This document shows, one piece after another, positions 1-14,624 of a stretch of DNA of 64,000 bases. This DNA is from Chaenocephalus aceratus (Eukaryota > Chordata > Actinopteri > Perciformes > Channichthyidae): positions 38,639,287 through 38,703,286 of the forward strand of contig CM043787.1 of assembly GCA_023974075.1 (NCBI GenBank), given 5' to 3'. The position numbers and the translations under genes were made by a program. Under the pieces are notes generated by a model. That model was not told where the DNA came from. It searched no databases and was given only the letters and a program-made list of their open reading frames with translations. Each line of letters begins with the position of its first letter. The stretch's first letter is position 1.

Positions 1-464
1 TTCTGTGGGAGAAAACGATTTAGTACTCTCCATCGACTCTGGATTGTGTGAAGCTTACTTGTCAAATCTGTAGGCCAGCAAAAAACAGAAAAATGCTTTG
101 AAGATGCTGTGTGGTGGGATGCACTACCAACACAGCAAAGAACCCAGATTTAAGTTTTTATAAGCTCCAAAACACAAAAAAAGGAGCCATATCAACTTCA
201 CAACTGGTGTATATATAAGCTGCAGGTCTTTTTTTTGTTGCATTTCTTCCCCTTATTTGCATAATCTGGTGCTAATTGATTTCCCCTGGGCGTTTATTCG
301 AATGTTTGGCTGTTCTCGCTCTCTCTAAACATGTTTGCTGAAGTATATTTCAACCAAAGATGGACTATAGGACAGCCAATAGTTGGACTTTTCCTTTACA
401 AGCTGCTCATTTAAAAGTCAATAACCTGATGAACACCTGTTTTGCTGTTCATTGTGTTTTCTAG
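1..464 (+). other. dna2: dna2 intron (5' part outside window)
   Basis: This stretch is noncoding and AT-rich and ends in a pyrimidine-rich acceptor (TTTTCTAG) directly before the first dna2 exon in the window. No open frame resembling DNA2 was seen here. The nuclease half of the gene must lie upstream of the window. Confidence 0.7.
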
Positions 465-3400
465 AGACCTGTCTAAGTTCAGTGGCGTGTTGTTTCGATT
501 GGACGCTGATGAAGGTGTGGTGGGTCTCAGCACTCACCTCACCAATCTCTCCAGACTGATGGTAAACAGTAAGGACAGGTAGGCACAGCAAAATGCAAAG
601 TTATCATGGCATAGTATGTATGTAGGAAATGAACTAGGTGACATTGAAGATGATGGCGTCCTGCATTTTATATTTGCAGTGATCGTCTGAGGGAGCTGGT
701 CGTTGACCTTCGTCCTCCAGAGTTTATTTCCAACCTCAGCTCTGTTCTGCCAAGAGAGGCCAAGGACACTGTGGCCAACATCCTCAAAGGTGAGACAGAT
801 ATTCTGTAACCTGCTCTGTTCTTCCACGCTGCCTGTCTATTTTTGCCCATTTCTATATTACATGTAGCTTTATTTTCAGTTATTGTAGGATAACCATTTA
901 ATCCCCAAAAACTGCATAGTTATAGTTTCATACTTTTTAAGTTGAACCTTTTCTAACATTTAATAAATTATGAATGACTTTCTTACATGAAGACAATAGA
1001 GAATGCCTGTCGGTTCAATTGATGCATTTGTGTGCTTGTGTGTAGGTCTCAACAAACCCCAGAAGCAGGCCATGAAGAAGGTGTTGTTATCTAAAGACTA
1101 CACGCTGATCGTCGGCATGCCAGGCACGGGCAAAACCACAACCATCTGCACCCTGGTAAACTCCTAACCACGATCTGTGAACTGAGACGGAAATGATCTC
1201 CTTCCCAGTGAGAACAGAGCTCTTACTCTCTCTTCTCCACCTCTCTGTACTCTTTCAGGTTCGCATCCTTCACGCGTGTGGGTTCAGCGTGTTGCTGACC
1301 AGCTACACCCACTCTGCTGTTGACAACATCCTGCTGAAGTTAAAGCGTTTCCGGGTTGGATTTCTGCGTCTTGGGAAAGAGCTGAAGGTGGGCTATTTGA
1401 ATCTGTTATTCAGTAAAGTACGAAAAATAGGTAAAAATGTACTTGACCTCAACGTTAATCGTCATGGTGTCAAGGAAAGACGTGAAGGACCATTCATAAG
1501 GACTTCAGAATAAGGCAATCAAGGTGCTAAGAGATTCTGACCCGACAAGTCTACGTACATTTGCGGAAAGAGGATTTCAATGACGTGAGTCTGACATGGA
1601 GATGCAATGGGAAATTGTGGGATTGCATTATCCCCTTTTTCTTTTTGTTAAGGATTGGTCAAGTATACTCGATGCTAAATGCCATAGGAAATAATACAAA
1701 CGGCTCTCATCATGGCTGCCACTAAAGATGCTGCTTGGTCATTTCATCCTAAGCAAAAAACAGTGTTCAATCGCAGCCTACAACTCTTTATTTAGAACCC
1801 TCTGACTTGCTGTGATTTGTCTCTTGTTTCTGCTGCGCTCTCCAGGTTCATCCAGACATCCTGCCTTACACAGAGGAAAGTGCGAGAAAGAAGGGAGTTA
1901 AGTCTCTGTCGGAGTTGGAGCAGCTTTATAACAAGGAGGTGAGGAATATGGAATATTTTTACAATTTCTTCTTTGCTACAGTTTTAACTGACTTTATGTA
2001 AACATCATAATACAAAAAAAAAACTCTTCCATAAAGTGAGTTTTTACCATTCATAACAATCCTGTCTCTCTCTCGGTGTCTTTCTGTCTAGCTGGTAGTG
2101 GCAACCACCTGTATGGGCATCAAGCATCCCATATTCACACGTCGGCGGTTTGATTTCTGCATCATAGACGAGGCTTCACAGATCAGCCAGCCGATCTGTC
2201 TGGGACCGCTGCTCTACGCCAAGAGATTCGTCCTGGTTGGAGATCACCAACAGCTGCCACCAATAGTGCAAAATCAGGAGGCCAGGTAAAGTGTGTGTGT
2301 TTGCAGATGGTGTATGTTGATAAAACAATACAAAAATACTGTGTTAATAACATTTATTTAAGTTATTTGTCTTTTATAAAGTTAAAACATGAGAAATGTT
2401 TTGACATTAAGTTAAGGTCAAGCTTCAACATGTGAGTTGACCTTAATATAAACAACAGTTTTACATTTCTTTCTTTTCCTCCAGGTCACTTGGCATGGAT
2501 GAAAGTCTATTTAAACGACTTGAGCTCCATGATGAAGCGGTGGTCCAACTCAATGTACAGTACCGGATGAATAGGTACAAATGCAATCACAGACAACAAT
2601 GCTTGCTTCAATAATATGTTCCTGTTTATTTGTTGTGAATATAATTTGATCTTAAGATAAACTGGTAATGCTTGCTTTAGCATTGAAGAGAAAATATTAA
2701 TGTGACAACTTTAGAAAAACATGGCAAAAGTGACAAACAAACAATCCCACAATAATAACAGTGTGTGTGCTCTGTGTTTGCAGGCAGATCATGTCTCTCA
2801 GTAACTCCCTGATGTATGAGGGCCGTCTGGAGTGTGGATCGGAGAGGACGGCCTCGTCCCTGCTCACTCTGCCCTTCCTGCTGTCCGTCCAATCAGAGCT
2901 CAGTGCGTACGCTGAGACTCATCCAGAGCTCGACCTGGCTTGGATACAGAACACGTTGCTGCCCAGCCGCCCTGTCTGCTTCCTGGATTGCTCCATGGTG
3001 CGTGGAATATACAGTGCAAGCAGAAGCTATTGATATTTCACTGGAATATTCAAGCTTTTAATAAAGGTGCTAGTTAGTTTTAATTTGTCTAAAGCTTCTG
3101 TGAATGTCATGCAGCATACAAATGACTTCTGTTACGATAGTCAAGCATCTTCCATCTAGATAGTTTCGTACTAAAATGTTTGGATACGCCTTAAAGATGT
3201 TTTCATAGATGCATTTGGCTATTTTTTGTAAACTCAATAATAAAGCCTTGATTTGTTCTGCTTCTTGGTAAAGGTCAAGCTGCTTTAACTGTAAAGTAAA
3301 GTAATTTACATGAAACAATATTGCTCTTTTTAATAGGGCTGTTATTGTGAGAAAAAGAATCAAGGTGTGCTAATCAACATCTTGTTTTTCTCCACTGCTT

Positions 3401-4494
3401 AATGTAGGTGCCAGCACTGGAGTCTGTGGAGCAGGGAGGCGTCAGCAACCACACCGAGGCGGCTCTCATTCACAAGCTGCTGTCACTGCTCATAAAGGTA
3501 CATCAGTTTCCCAAGCGGTGCTCAAGTTTTGATACGGCTAGTTATCTTACTAACCCCTGGATATTTAACTTTTCTCCAGGCGGGTTGTAAGCCCAGTGAT
3601 ATTGGTGTGATCGCCCCCTACAGACAGCAGCTAAAGAGTATCTCTGCTCTGCTGCTGTCCCCTGCGTTCGCCGGTGTGGAGGTGAATACAGTCGACAGAT
3701 ACCAAGGACGAGACAAAAGTCTGATCGTTTTTTCTTTTGTCAGGAGCACTTCAGAGGATGGAAATGTAAGTGTTTCTCACTCCATTTCCCTTTTTTTTTA
3801 CTCTTTTTCCTCTTCTCTGTGCCACAAAATGTGCATCAGTCGACAAGCATATGAACAGGAGAGAAGTATCTGAATGATAACCTCTATCTGCTGCCTCTCC
3901 TTTCCTAGTTAGGAGAGCTGTTGAAGGACTGGCGTCGCCTGAACGTAGCCATCACCAGGGCGAAACACAAGCTGCTGATGGTGGGCTCGATCTCAACGCT
4001 GCGACGCTACGCACCTGTAGAGAAACTCCTCAGCCATCTCCAGCAAGAGAACATGATATCCTTTATTAACATAATACATTGGATATTTAATTACTCTACA
4101 ATGAAACTACTGTTAGCATTAGCACTTGTCATGTATTGCTAAATTTCGTCAGTGCTGTACATTAGAATTAAGCCTAATTGTTGGCCGGCTTATTGAAATG
4201 TCCTAAAGTGACACCAATTAAATAAAAAAATGTATCAGGTTTTTTTTTAAATGGCCAATTTGTTTCTGAATATTTTAGAATCAGGAGGTTTTAAAAATCT
4301 ACATATACGTACATTTTTTAATGCCAGATGTTTACTTTCATAATAATACATTTATCAATACATTTGGCCACATTTCCTCGTTGTTGTTGTTGTTGATGTA
4401 TTTTGTGTCTACACAATGTTTTCCTGAACCTTTACTTCACGTTATCCAGCTCCCTCCAGCAGCCCACATGGCTTTACAAAGCATGTCCCTGTGA
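465..4494 (+). CDS. dna2: DNA2 helicase/nuclease, C-terminal helicase half (partial)
   Basis: DNA2 is the nuclear and mitochondrial ATP-dependent helicase/nuclease that trims Okazaki flaps and resects DNA ends. Twelve coding exons are visible: 465-578, 680-789, 1046-1155, 1259-1387, 1846-1938, 2092-2285, 2485-2574, 2784-2997, 3408-3497, 3580-3765, 3909-4055 and 4441-4494. They join in frame to 509 codons plus TGA. The SF1 helicase motifs appear in order: Walker [10 protein letters not shown] (exon 3), [10 protein letters not shown], Walker B IIDEASQ and GDHQQLPP (exon 6), QYRMN (exons 7-8), [13 protein letters not shown] (exon 10), and [12 protein letters not shown] (exon 11). The nuclease and Fe-S region lies upstream of the window. 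Introns are GT-AG except the last, which is AT-AC. The tail [17 protein letters not shown] is recognisable against the mammalian C-terminus only when that intron is removed. No frame break is seen. The gene runs tail to tail with pbld. Confidence 0.95.
4056..4440 (+). other. dna2: U12-type AT-AC intron, last intron of dna2
   Basis: The donor is ATATCCTTT directly after codon ATG at 4053-4055, which is the U12 AT-AC consensus. Upstream of the acceptor AC (4439-4440) lies TTCCTGAAC at 4421-4429, close to the U12 branch consensus TTCCTTAAC and 12-13 nt from the splice site. There is no usual polypyrimidine-AG acceptor. The intron is phase 0. Without it the reading frame runs into unrelated residues and stops at 4142. 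Confidence 0.88.
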
Positions 4495-5970
4495 AAGAGT
4501 GTCTCAGTGGAGCAGCCTGTCGCTGTGGATCAACTCAACAGGGCAAAGGTTGAATGCCAATCTGCAAATGCACTCAATGATCTGGAGGCTGGGATCAGTT
4601 GTCAACAATTCAAAACCTACTTATAGCTATACTGTCAATATTTGAAACAAAAATAACATTCCGCTAAAAGTTTAACAATGTATAACCGATACATTAATCA
4701 ACACAGGACAAGCTGAGGAAACCAGGCTTTTTAATTAGTCGCTATTGTCTAAAGCACCAAGGAAACTCTGGTGTCTTTGTTGTATACAATTTTAAATATT
4801 GAAGCATATGCACCATTCAGCATTTCTTGTGACATTTTGTGCTGATAAATGTTCTGTTTTGGCTCTAAACATTCATACTGATACAAGTGGAAGGGAAATA
4901 GCAAGACCTCATAGAGACTTTTAGGCTTCAGCTGTAATTCTTTGCCGATTCCTTTAAAAATACAATGCACACTAAAAGTACTCCAATATTTAATGTCTAT
5001 GCTGTGAAACAAGGTACTTTTAAAATAGCTAAAGAGTAGAGCATCTGTAACATGGTGGTAAAGTTCAAATGTATTGAACTGAAACTGCTTGGATGACTGT
5101 ACGGTGCATCAAACCTCAACTAGGACTGATCAGGATTCATAGACTCAGTTATTGGTGTTCAAATACCTCTGTCAATACACTGTGACAATAATTAAGACTT
5201 CACTTTCTCTAAACGTTTCCACACACAACACAGTAAGTCATTCTTAATGTGAACAGGACCAAACATCTTACAGTTCATCAGTCAGATAAGCTCAGATATG
5301 TCAACTAATCCGTTAACTGAAACGCAGTCTGGAGGAGGAAGAACTAGACTGAAAAATAGTGAAGCTACATCACAAAATTATAATAACATGAGTCATTTTC
5401 AGTCCTAAATTAAACATTTTGCTGTCATTTCTTATTTTGTGGTGGTCACTGGACTTTTCACACTTGATGAGAAATATTGCATCAACAGTACTCTGTTTTA
5501 TTCTGTGAATAGACTTAACTGGACTTGAAATATAAATAACAAACTGATATAAATCAATAATCATTATTTTGTCTTTACCGAGCAGCTTTAAATGTTATAC
5601 TGTTTTACAGAAAAAGCTTATTTGAGTCAATTCCTTTGCGTTCATCTAAATGCAAACCTAATGCTGCGAAACTTTACAAAGGAAACTGCCTGGTACCATG
5701 ACAACCAGAAAACCTCAAGGAGTGTGTAAGAAATCACAATGTAATGTTCATATGTAACCTGATGCTGACAAACTGTGAAGATTCAACTGATGACAGATTT
5801 TTTTATATATATTATTAGAGCAAGTCAGAGAACATCCCGACCCAAGCCAACTGTGATTCTACCGTTGATCTGTTTTCACCCAATACACCCTCTGATTTTA
5901 CATGTTCTCACTGTTTTGTTACTTTTTTAATTTTGTAAATAAAGAAAATAAATACTATCAAAGTGTGAAT
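4495..5970 (+). other. dna2: dna2 3'UTR with poly(A) signals
   Basis: This is noncoding AT-rich sequence after the dna2 stop. AATAAA hexamers lie at 5938-5943 and 5947-5952, a plausible 3' end. The pbld stop on the opposite strand is about 180 bp further on. The UTR extent is inferred. Confidence 0.55.
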
Positions 5971-6154
5971 TGTTTTTTCAATCCTGTCAGATGTTAAATT
6001 AGATTGACCAGACTTGACACGACTTTGCATTGCTTTTTATTGAAACCACGTCTTGTTACTTTTGATAACATCGTACAAAGCATGCGTCTGCTTCTCTGAG
6101 CAGGCACATAATGATTTGTCCCATCACCCCCTGCTCTCATTAGCCTGCATGTGG

Positions 6155-10096
<3,942 letters not shown>

Positions 10097-10237
10097 TATA
10101 AGATAAGACTAAATACGAGAAGGACTTGCAGCTTAAATCGTCTTTAGGACAATGTGGTTTCCCACAGTTGACCTGCTGCAGTCGGTGGACTTTACCATAT
10201 ATCTATGGACTTTACGCCCTGATTGTTTGTTTTCCGC

Positions 10238-10245
10238 GTCACGTG
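10238..10245. promoter_or_regulatory. E-box/CLEAR-like motif upstream of pbld
   Basis: The octamer GTCACGTG lies about 140 bp upstream of the pbld start codon. It fits the USF/MiT-TFE E-box. Function is inferred from position only. Confidence 0.3.
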
Positions 10246-11221
10246 TTTTCCTTCTTCAGGCATAAACTGTTTGTCTGGTGTCAGTATCTTGTTGTCATAA
10301 GACGAGCGAAACAATTAATACATTGTTAAAAAAGGCATTTTTTTTTATCAGAGTTGGAAAAGTTATATTCAAAAGTTACATAAAAATTAGCTTAAAGTTA
10401 TAGCCTATTGGCCTGGTAAATGTTTATGTTTCTGCTGCTCTATTTCTTTATGCTCCTAATGTTTCTCATTTTAGTAAAGCACTTTGAAATGCCTTGTATT
10501 GAAATGTGCTGTATAAATAAACGTGCCTCCATTAGAAATAAACATCGTTATCGGGTGCCCTTTGAGTCCCCCAAGTTTACTTCAAAGATTTTAAATGAAA
10601 GGAAACTACACAAATATATTTTAAAGCACTGAATTAAAGGAACAGGGTGTTTTGGATTACAATGTAAAACTAAATATATATATATTTGTTTTTGTTTTAT
10701 AATAATTAGTTGTCTTTGACAACACACATTTTTGCATGTCCTCACTGAGCATCATCACATATTCATTGAATATTAAACAAATAGCAATTGCCAATTATAC
10801 CAACATTTTTTATGCTAATATAATCATATGCGTGTGTACTTTAACTGAGAAAAAAAACTAAAACTAAAACTATCTGACAAAATACATGAATTATCTATGA
10901 AATTGCACTATTGACACACGTCCCCGAGTTTGGTTCAACCCTGTCACGCTATACATTTGACCCCCCCATTAAAATAATGGATCAGTCCATGTGACATCTG
11001 CATTGAGGGAGTGACATCACAGAAGTGTCAGTATATTTTCTTACCTATATTTCATTTTTTAATGTCAGATTGAGATTGTCAAGCTCAACATTTCAACTCT
11101 GTTGTATGAATTCATTATAGTCAATTAACAGTTCTTTAGGAAAAATTAAGCAATAGTTGTGCAAAATACTACCATTTTATGATATAATTCCATGTGGTGC
11201 TATGTCTTAGCTATACAAAGT

Positions 11222-11224
<3 letters not shown>

Positions 11225-11313
<89 letters not shown>
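11225..11313. repeat. (TG)n microsatellite
   Basis: This is a pure TG array of about 89 bp. Confidence 0.97.
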
Positions 11314-11314
<1 letters not shown>

Positions 11315-11414
11315 AATGCAAGTGTTTATAATTTTGCTTAAAATATTATAGTTTGTCCATATTAGATGTTTATATGGGCTGGAGTTTTTTTGTATTGCCT
11401 GGTTTTGTTTTAGG

Positions 11415-12405
11415 CAACGCTTGGAGGACAAAAAGCAATCCCGTAGATCAAGAAACAAACTCCGCGAAGAAATGGAACAACTCAAACATTCACTGAGAAA
11501 GGAGAAACAACTTAAAGAAAAATACAAAAAGAAGTTCCAGCGATCAGCAACACATAATGAATCTCCAAGATCCAAAGTCTGTGAACTGGTCAATAATTGT
11601 ACTGTGAACAGCATGGGTCAGAAAAACTTTACTTCTCCATGTAGCCCTTGTTGCTGACATCAAAAGAAATTACCAAAAGACCAGAAATGAAAGAGATAAG
11701 CAAATAATATCCAAGGTTACTGTGGGAAAGATTGTCAAAAAGTATAGGCTGCAGAGATGGTCAGAACATGCACTGGGGGTTTAAAAAAAATGCAGAAACC
11801 TTTTGAACACTAGTAGCCTAAGCAAATTTACCAGAAAGCCTGTCAAGAGGTATGCAGATGCATACCTGTGACAAGAGATGATGTCAGCAGGATAACTACA
11901 GGAAGAAAACAAACCATTACAAGAAACAAGGTAAAGATGCAAAAAAGGTTCCTTGTAGACACAATAAGAAACCTCCACAGAAGATTTCTGGCAGAGAACA
12001 ATGTGAGGATCTCACTAAAATTGTGTGCTGTGATACTGCTAGAAAGGACTGTATGTATGGGGAGTGTGAACACTGCAGAGACAAAAAAGTTCCACTCAAG
12101 TACATATGACAGTGCAGAAAGGGTGTCCTACACTCAGTGGGGGACAGAAGATAAGGCAACAATGAATGACCAGGAGGGGCCAACAGTGAAGATAACTGTT
12201 AAACAGATTGTTGAGGGCACCCAGGAGCAACAGCAGTTCCAAACACTCCTGAGCAAGTTCAAGAAGCATTCTTTTAATATTAGGCAGCAGTATGCCTACT
12301 ACCGTGAGCTAAGGAAGAGCATGGCCACTGATGAATGCCTAATTCACGTAGATTTTTCTGAGAACTTTACCTGCAAGTACTTGTGTTATGAGCACATTCA
12401 TGCCT
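11415..12405 (+). pseudogene. Degenerate transposon-derived ORF (unclassified fish family)
   Basis: A lysine/arginine-rich coiled-coil start (RNKLREEMEQLKHSLRKEKQ, then SPRSKV) is followed by frame-shifted pieces: ADIKRNYQKTRNERDKQI around 11657, KMQKRFLVDTIRNLHRRFLA at 11937-11996, and near the end KFKKHSFNIRQQYAYYREL and LIHVDFSENFTCKY. This order of blocks matches, from memory, a multicopy transposon-like protein family common in fish and invertebrates, in which the HVDFSEN block is followed by a long C-terminal half. That half is absent here. Several frame changes and stops separate the blocks and the copy ends at a TAA near 12406. The superfamily is not known to me, and no terminal repeats or target duplication were found. 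Confidence 0.6.
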
Positions 12406-12502
12406 AAAATATCAATGTAGCTGAATGACGTCCTATTGTTATTATTAAATATAATATAGTATAAAAAAAGACTCAAACTTCATCTTTTTTTCTTTGTCCA
12501 AC

Positions 12503-12512
12503 TCTCGCGAGA
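12503..12512. promoter_or_regulatory. hnrnph3: TCTCGCGAGA core promoter palindrome of hnrnph3
   Basis: The perfect palindrome TCTCGCGAGA is a known element of TATA-less, CpG-rich housekeeping promoters. It opens a GC-richer stretch (12500-12640) upstream of hnrnph3 and marks the likely transcription start region. No TATA box is evident. Confidence 0.6.
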
Positions 12513-13148
12513 ACATACCTGAGCGGGTTTGCTCGTTAGTGACACCTGCTGCCTGAGGCTCGGGATAGGGGCAGGAGACCGGGGACGAGAGGCGACTGTG
12601 AGATAATTTCATCGTTTTCACACATTTGTCACTCACTTCTGACACAGTGATGTGTGCCTGTGGATGTTTATTCTGATGCTCAGTGACAGCGTTAGACCGT
12701 TGGGTGAAGAACTAGTGTGCCCTGTACGTTTGACCGCTGTCAGTGTCCTACAGTTAGCCGTAGCTGCTAGCCTGCTAGCTGCTAACATTAGCAGCCTGAC
12801 AGAAAAGAGGCGTTAGCATCATTAGAGCACCCGGGCGGACACATACTCTCCTGTGGGGGCCTTCAAACAACCAATCTTACCAAATAATTAGTAAACGTCT
12901 TGTTAGGATATGTTTGTAAATCTCAACGTAAGTTAAGTTGAACTTTGGTTACGTTAGCTAGCAACACGTTGAGACAACAGAGTTGGAAAGAGGAAGTGAC
13001 AAATGTTAGCTTGTTTTAGACTGTGTTGACAGCTGCAGTGAAGAGCATTATAATGCTAAACTATTCAAATATGACCTACTGGGCATTTGTTATTGCATAC
13101 TGTTCATGGTTCCAGATACCGTTTTTTTCGTTATTGGTAATTGTTAAG

Positions 13149-13423
13149 CAGAGGTGGTAGAAGTAACTTATATATTGTACTGAAGTAAAAGTACCAGAGT
13201 GTAGGAATACTCTGTTGCAAGTAAAAGTCCTGCATTAAAAAAAAAGATCAAGCAAAAGTATTGGTATCAAAATATACTTAATTATACGTACCGAAAGTTA
13301 CTAAAGGTATTAAATAAATGTATTGGAGTAAAAGTACACTATTTACTTCTGAATTGTAGTGGGGTAGAAGTACAAATGGTATACTTGAGTAAATGTACTT
13401 AGTTACTTTAAGGTACACCACTG
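13149..13423. mobile_element. hAT-type MITE (AAGTAAAAGTA family)
   Basis: This 275-bp element has ends CAGAGGTGGTAGAAGTAAC and ...TACACCACTG, flanked by near-identical 8-bp duplications TTGTTAAG and TTGTTTAG. The interior is rich in AAGTAAAAGTAC. The 8-bp target duplication and CAG ends fit hAT. It is the same family as the copy at 39789-40280 in rufy2. Confidence 0.8.
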
Positions 13424-13714
13424 TTGTTTAGTGTCACACATATTAAAAAATAGTTATTTATATCCTCAGCTTCCTGCTGAGCTGATGGTGTGCATACTTA
13501 AAGTTATTATTGCACTGAGGATGTTAATGAATAATATGCATATTTCATGGTGCTTCTGCTTTGGTTATAATGTATTGTACACATGAAAGTAACAGACTGC
13601 TCTTATTGTATATATCAAGATTATTATTATTATTATTGTAGGGAAGTTACATTTGAAATGCTTATTTTGAACAACTAAAATAGACAACATCTGTCAGCAG
13701 CATCTGTGACGGAC

Positions 13715-14460
13715 GGGAGTGGCTATATACAGGACGGTCCTGTACACAACGCCAAATGGCTATATACAGGACCGTCCTGTACACAGCTCTCTGAAATGGC
13801 TATATACAGATAAATACGGATAAATTACAAAAATGTACAGCATACTACATACAATTCAAAAGACGGTTTCTCCGATTTCTAAAAAAAAATGCCGGCATAG
13901 CCGATAAATGATTTGTGTTGCTTTCAATGCAAAATCACTACACGTCAACGAAATGTCGGCGTATTCTTTAAAAAAAAACCTTCAGTTTTAATAAAACCGA
14001 GTAGTCTTTAAAGTATGCAGTGATATCCTTTATAAGTAAAACATTGTGCATTGGAAAATACAAAGTAGAAAATGATTGAAACAACATAAAAAGATAAGCC
14101 AAAAAAAAGACTGAAATCAGCATAAAGCTAAGCAATTGGCATGGAAAGAGCATTTAATTGCCACAATTTTATATTGAGGGGAAACTCATTGAAAATAATG
14201 TTGTCGTGAGAATATTTATCTGTGAATCCTATCCCTACATTACCACCCACGAAACTTGCTTAAGCATGCTATAATAGCCCAGTCTGTATATAGTCATTTG
14301 ACGTTAGCTGCAGGACGGTCCTGTATATAGCCATTTCAGATATCTTATCCACAGGACCGTCCTGTATATAGCCATTTCAGAGACCTTATATACAGGACCG
14401 TCCTGTATATAGCCATTTCAGAGAGCTGTGTACAGGACCGTCCTGTATATAGCCTCGGCC
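13715..14460. mobile_element. Non-autonomous TIR element with 9-bp TSD and iterated palindromes
   Basis: This 746-bp element is flanked by perfect 9-bp direct repeats GTGACGGAC (13706-13714 and 14461-14469). The ends GGGAGTGGCTATATACAGG and its inverted partner GGCCGAGGCTATATACAGG form the terminal repeats. Each arm carries tandem copies of a unit of about 40 bp: GGCTATATACAGGAC, GTCCTGTA, then a TCTGAAAT spacer. I count two full copies plus one partial on the left and four on the right. The core ACAGGACSGTCCTGT is itself palindromic. The 9-bp duplication suggests a Mutator-like transposase; no coding capacity is seen. Confidence 0.8.
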
Positions 14461-14624
14461 GTGACGGACAGGCTGCCCCTACCCCTGATAGTGGCTGACA
14501 CTTCAAATAAGGACCCATGGCAAACACAAACTCAATAAAGTTCTAGATATATCTTTTAAAAACTGCATAAGCAAACTTGTATTTAATAAAAGTATTACTT
14601 TTGTTGTGCTCTCTGGCAGTGAGG

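Larger units (their letters stand above)
10097..11400. other. pbld upstream region, AT-rich, no gene
   Basis: I see no gene in this interval. It contains the putative pbld promoter next to 10096, AT-rich sequence, and the GT microsatellite described separately. Short open frames here show no coding character. Confidence 0.5.
12513..14619 (+). other. hnrnph3: hnrnph3 5' region and first intron(s)
   Basis: This interval lies between the putative promoter and the first coding exon. A 5'UTR exon is expected within about 12515-12930. A strong donor-like GTAAGT is present at 12927-12932, but the exon cannot be fixed from sequence alone. The rest holds two mobile elements listed separately. Confidence 0.45.
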
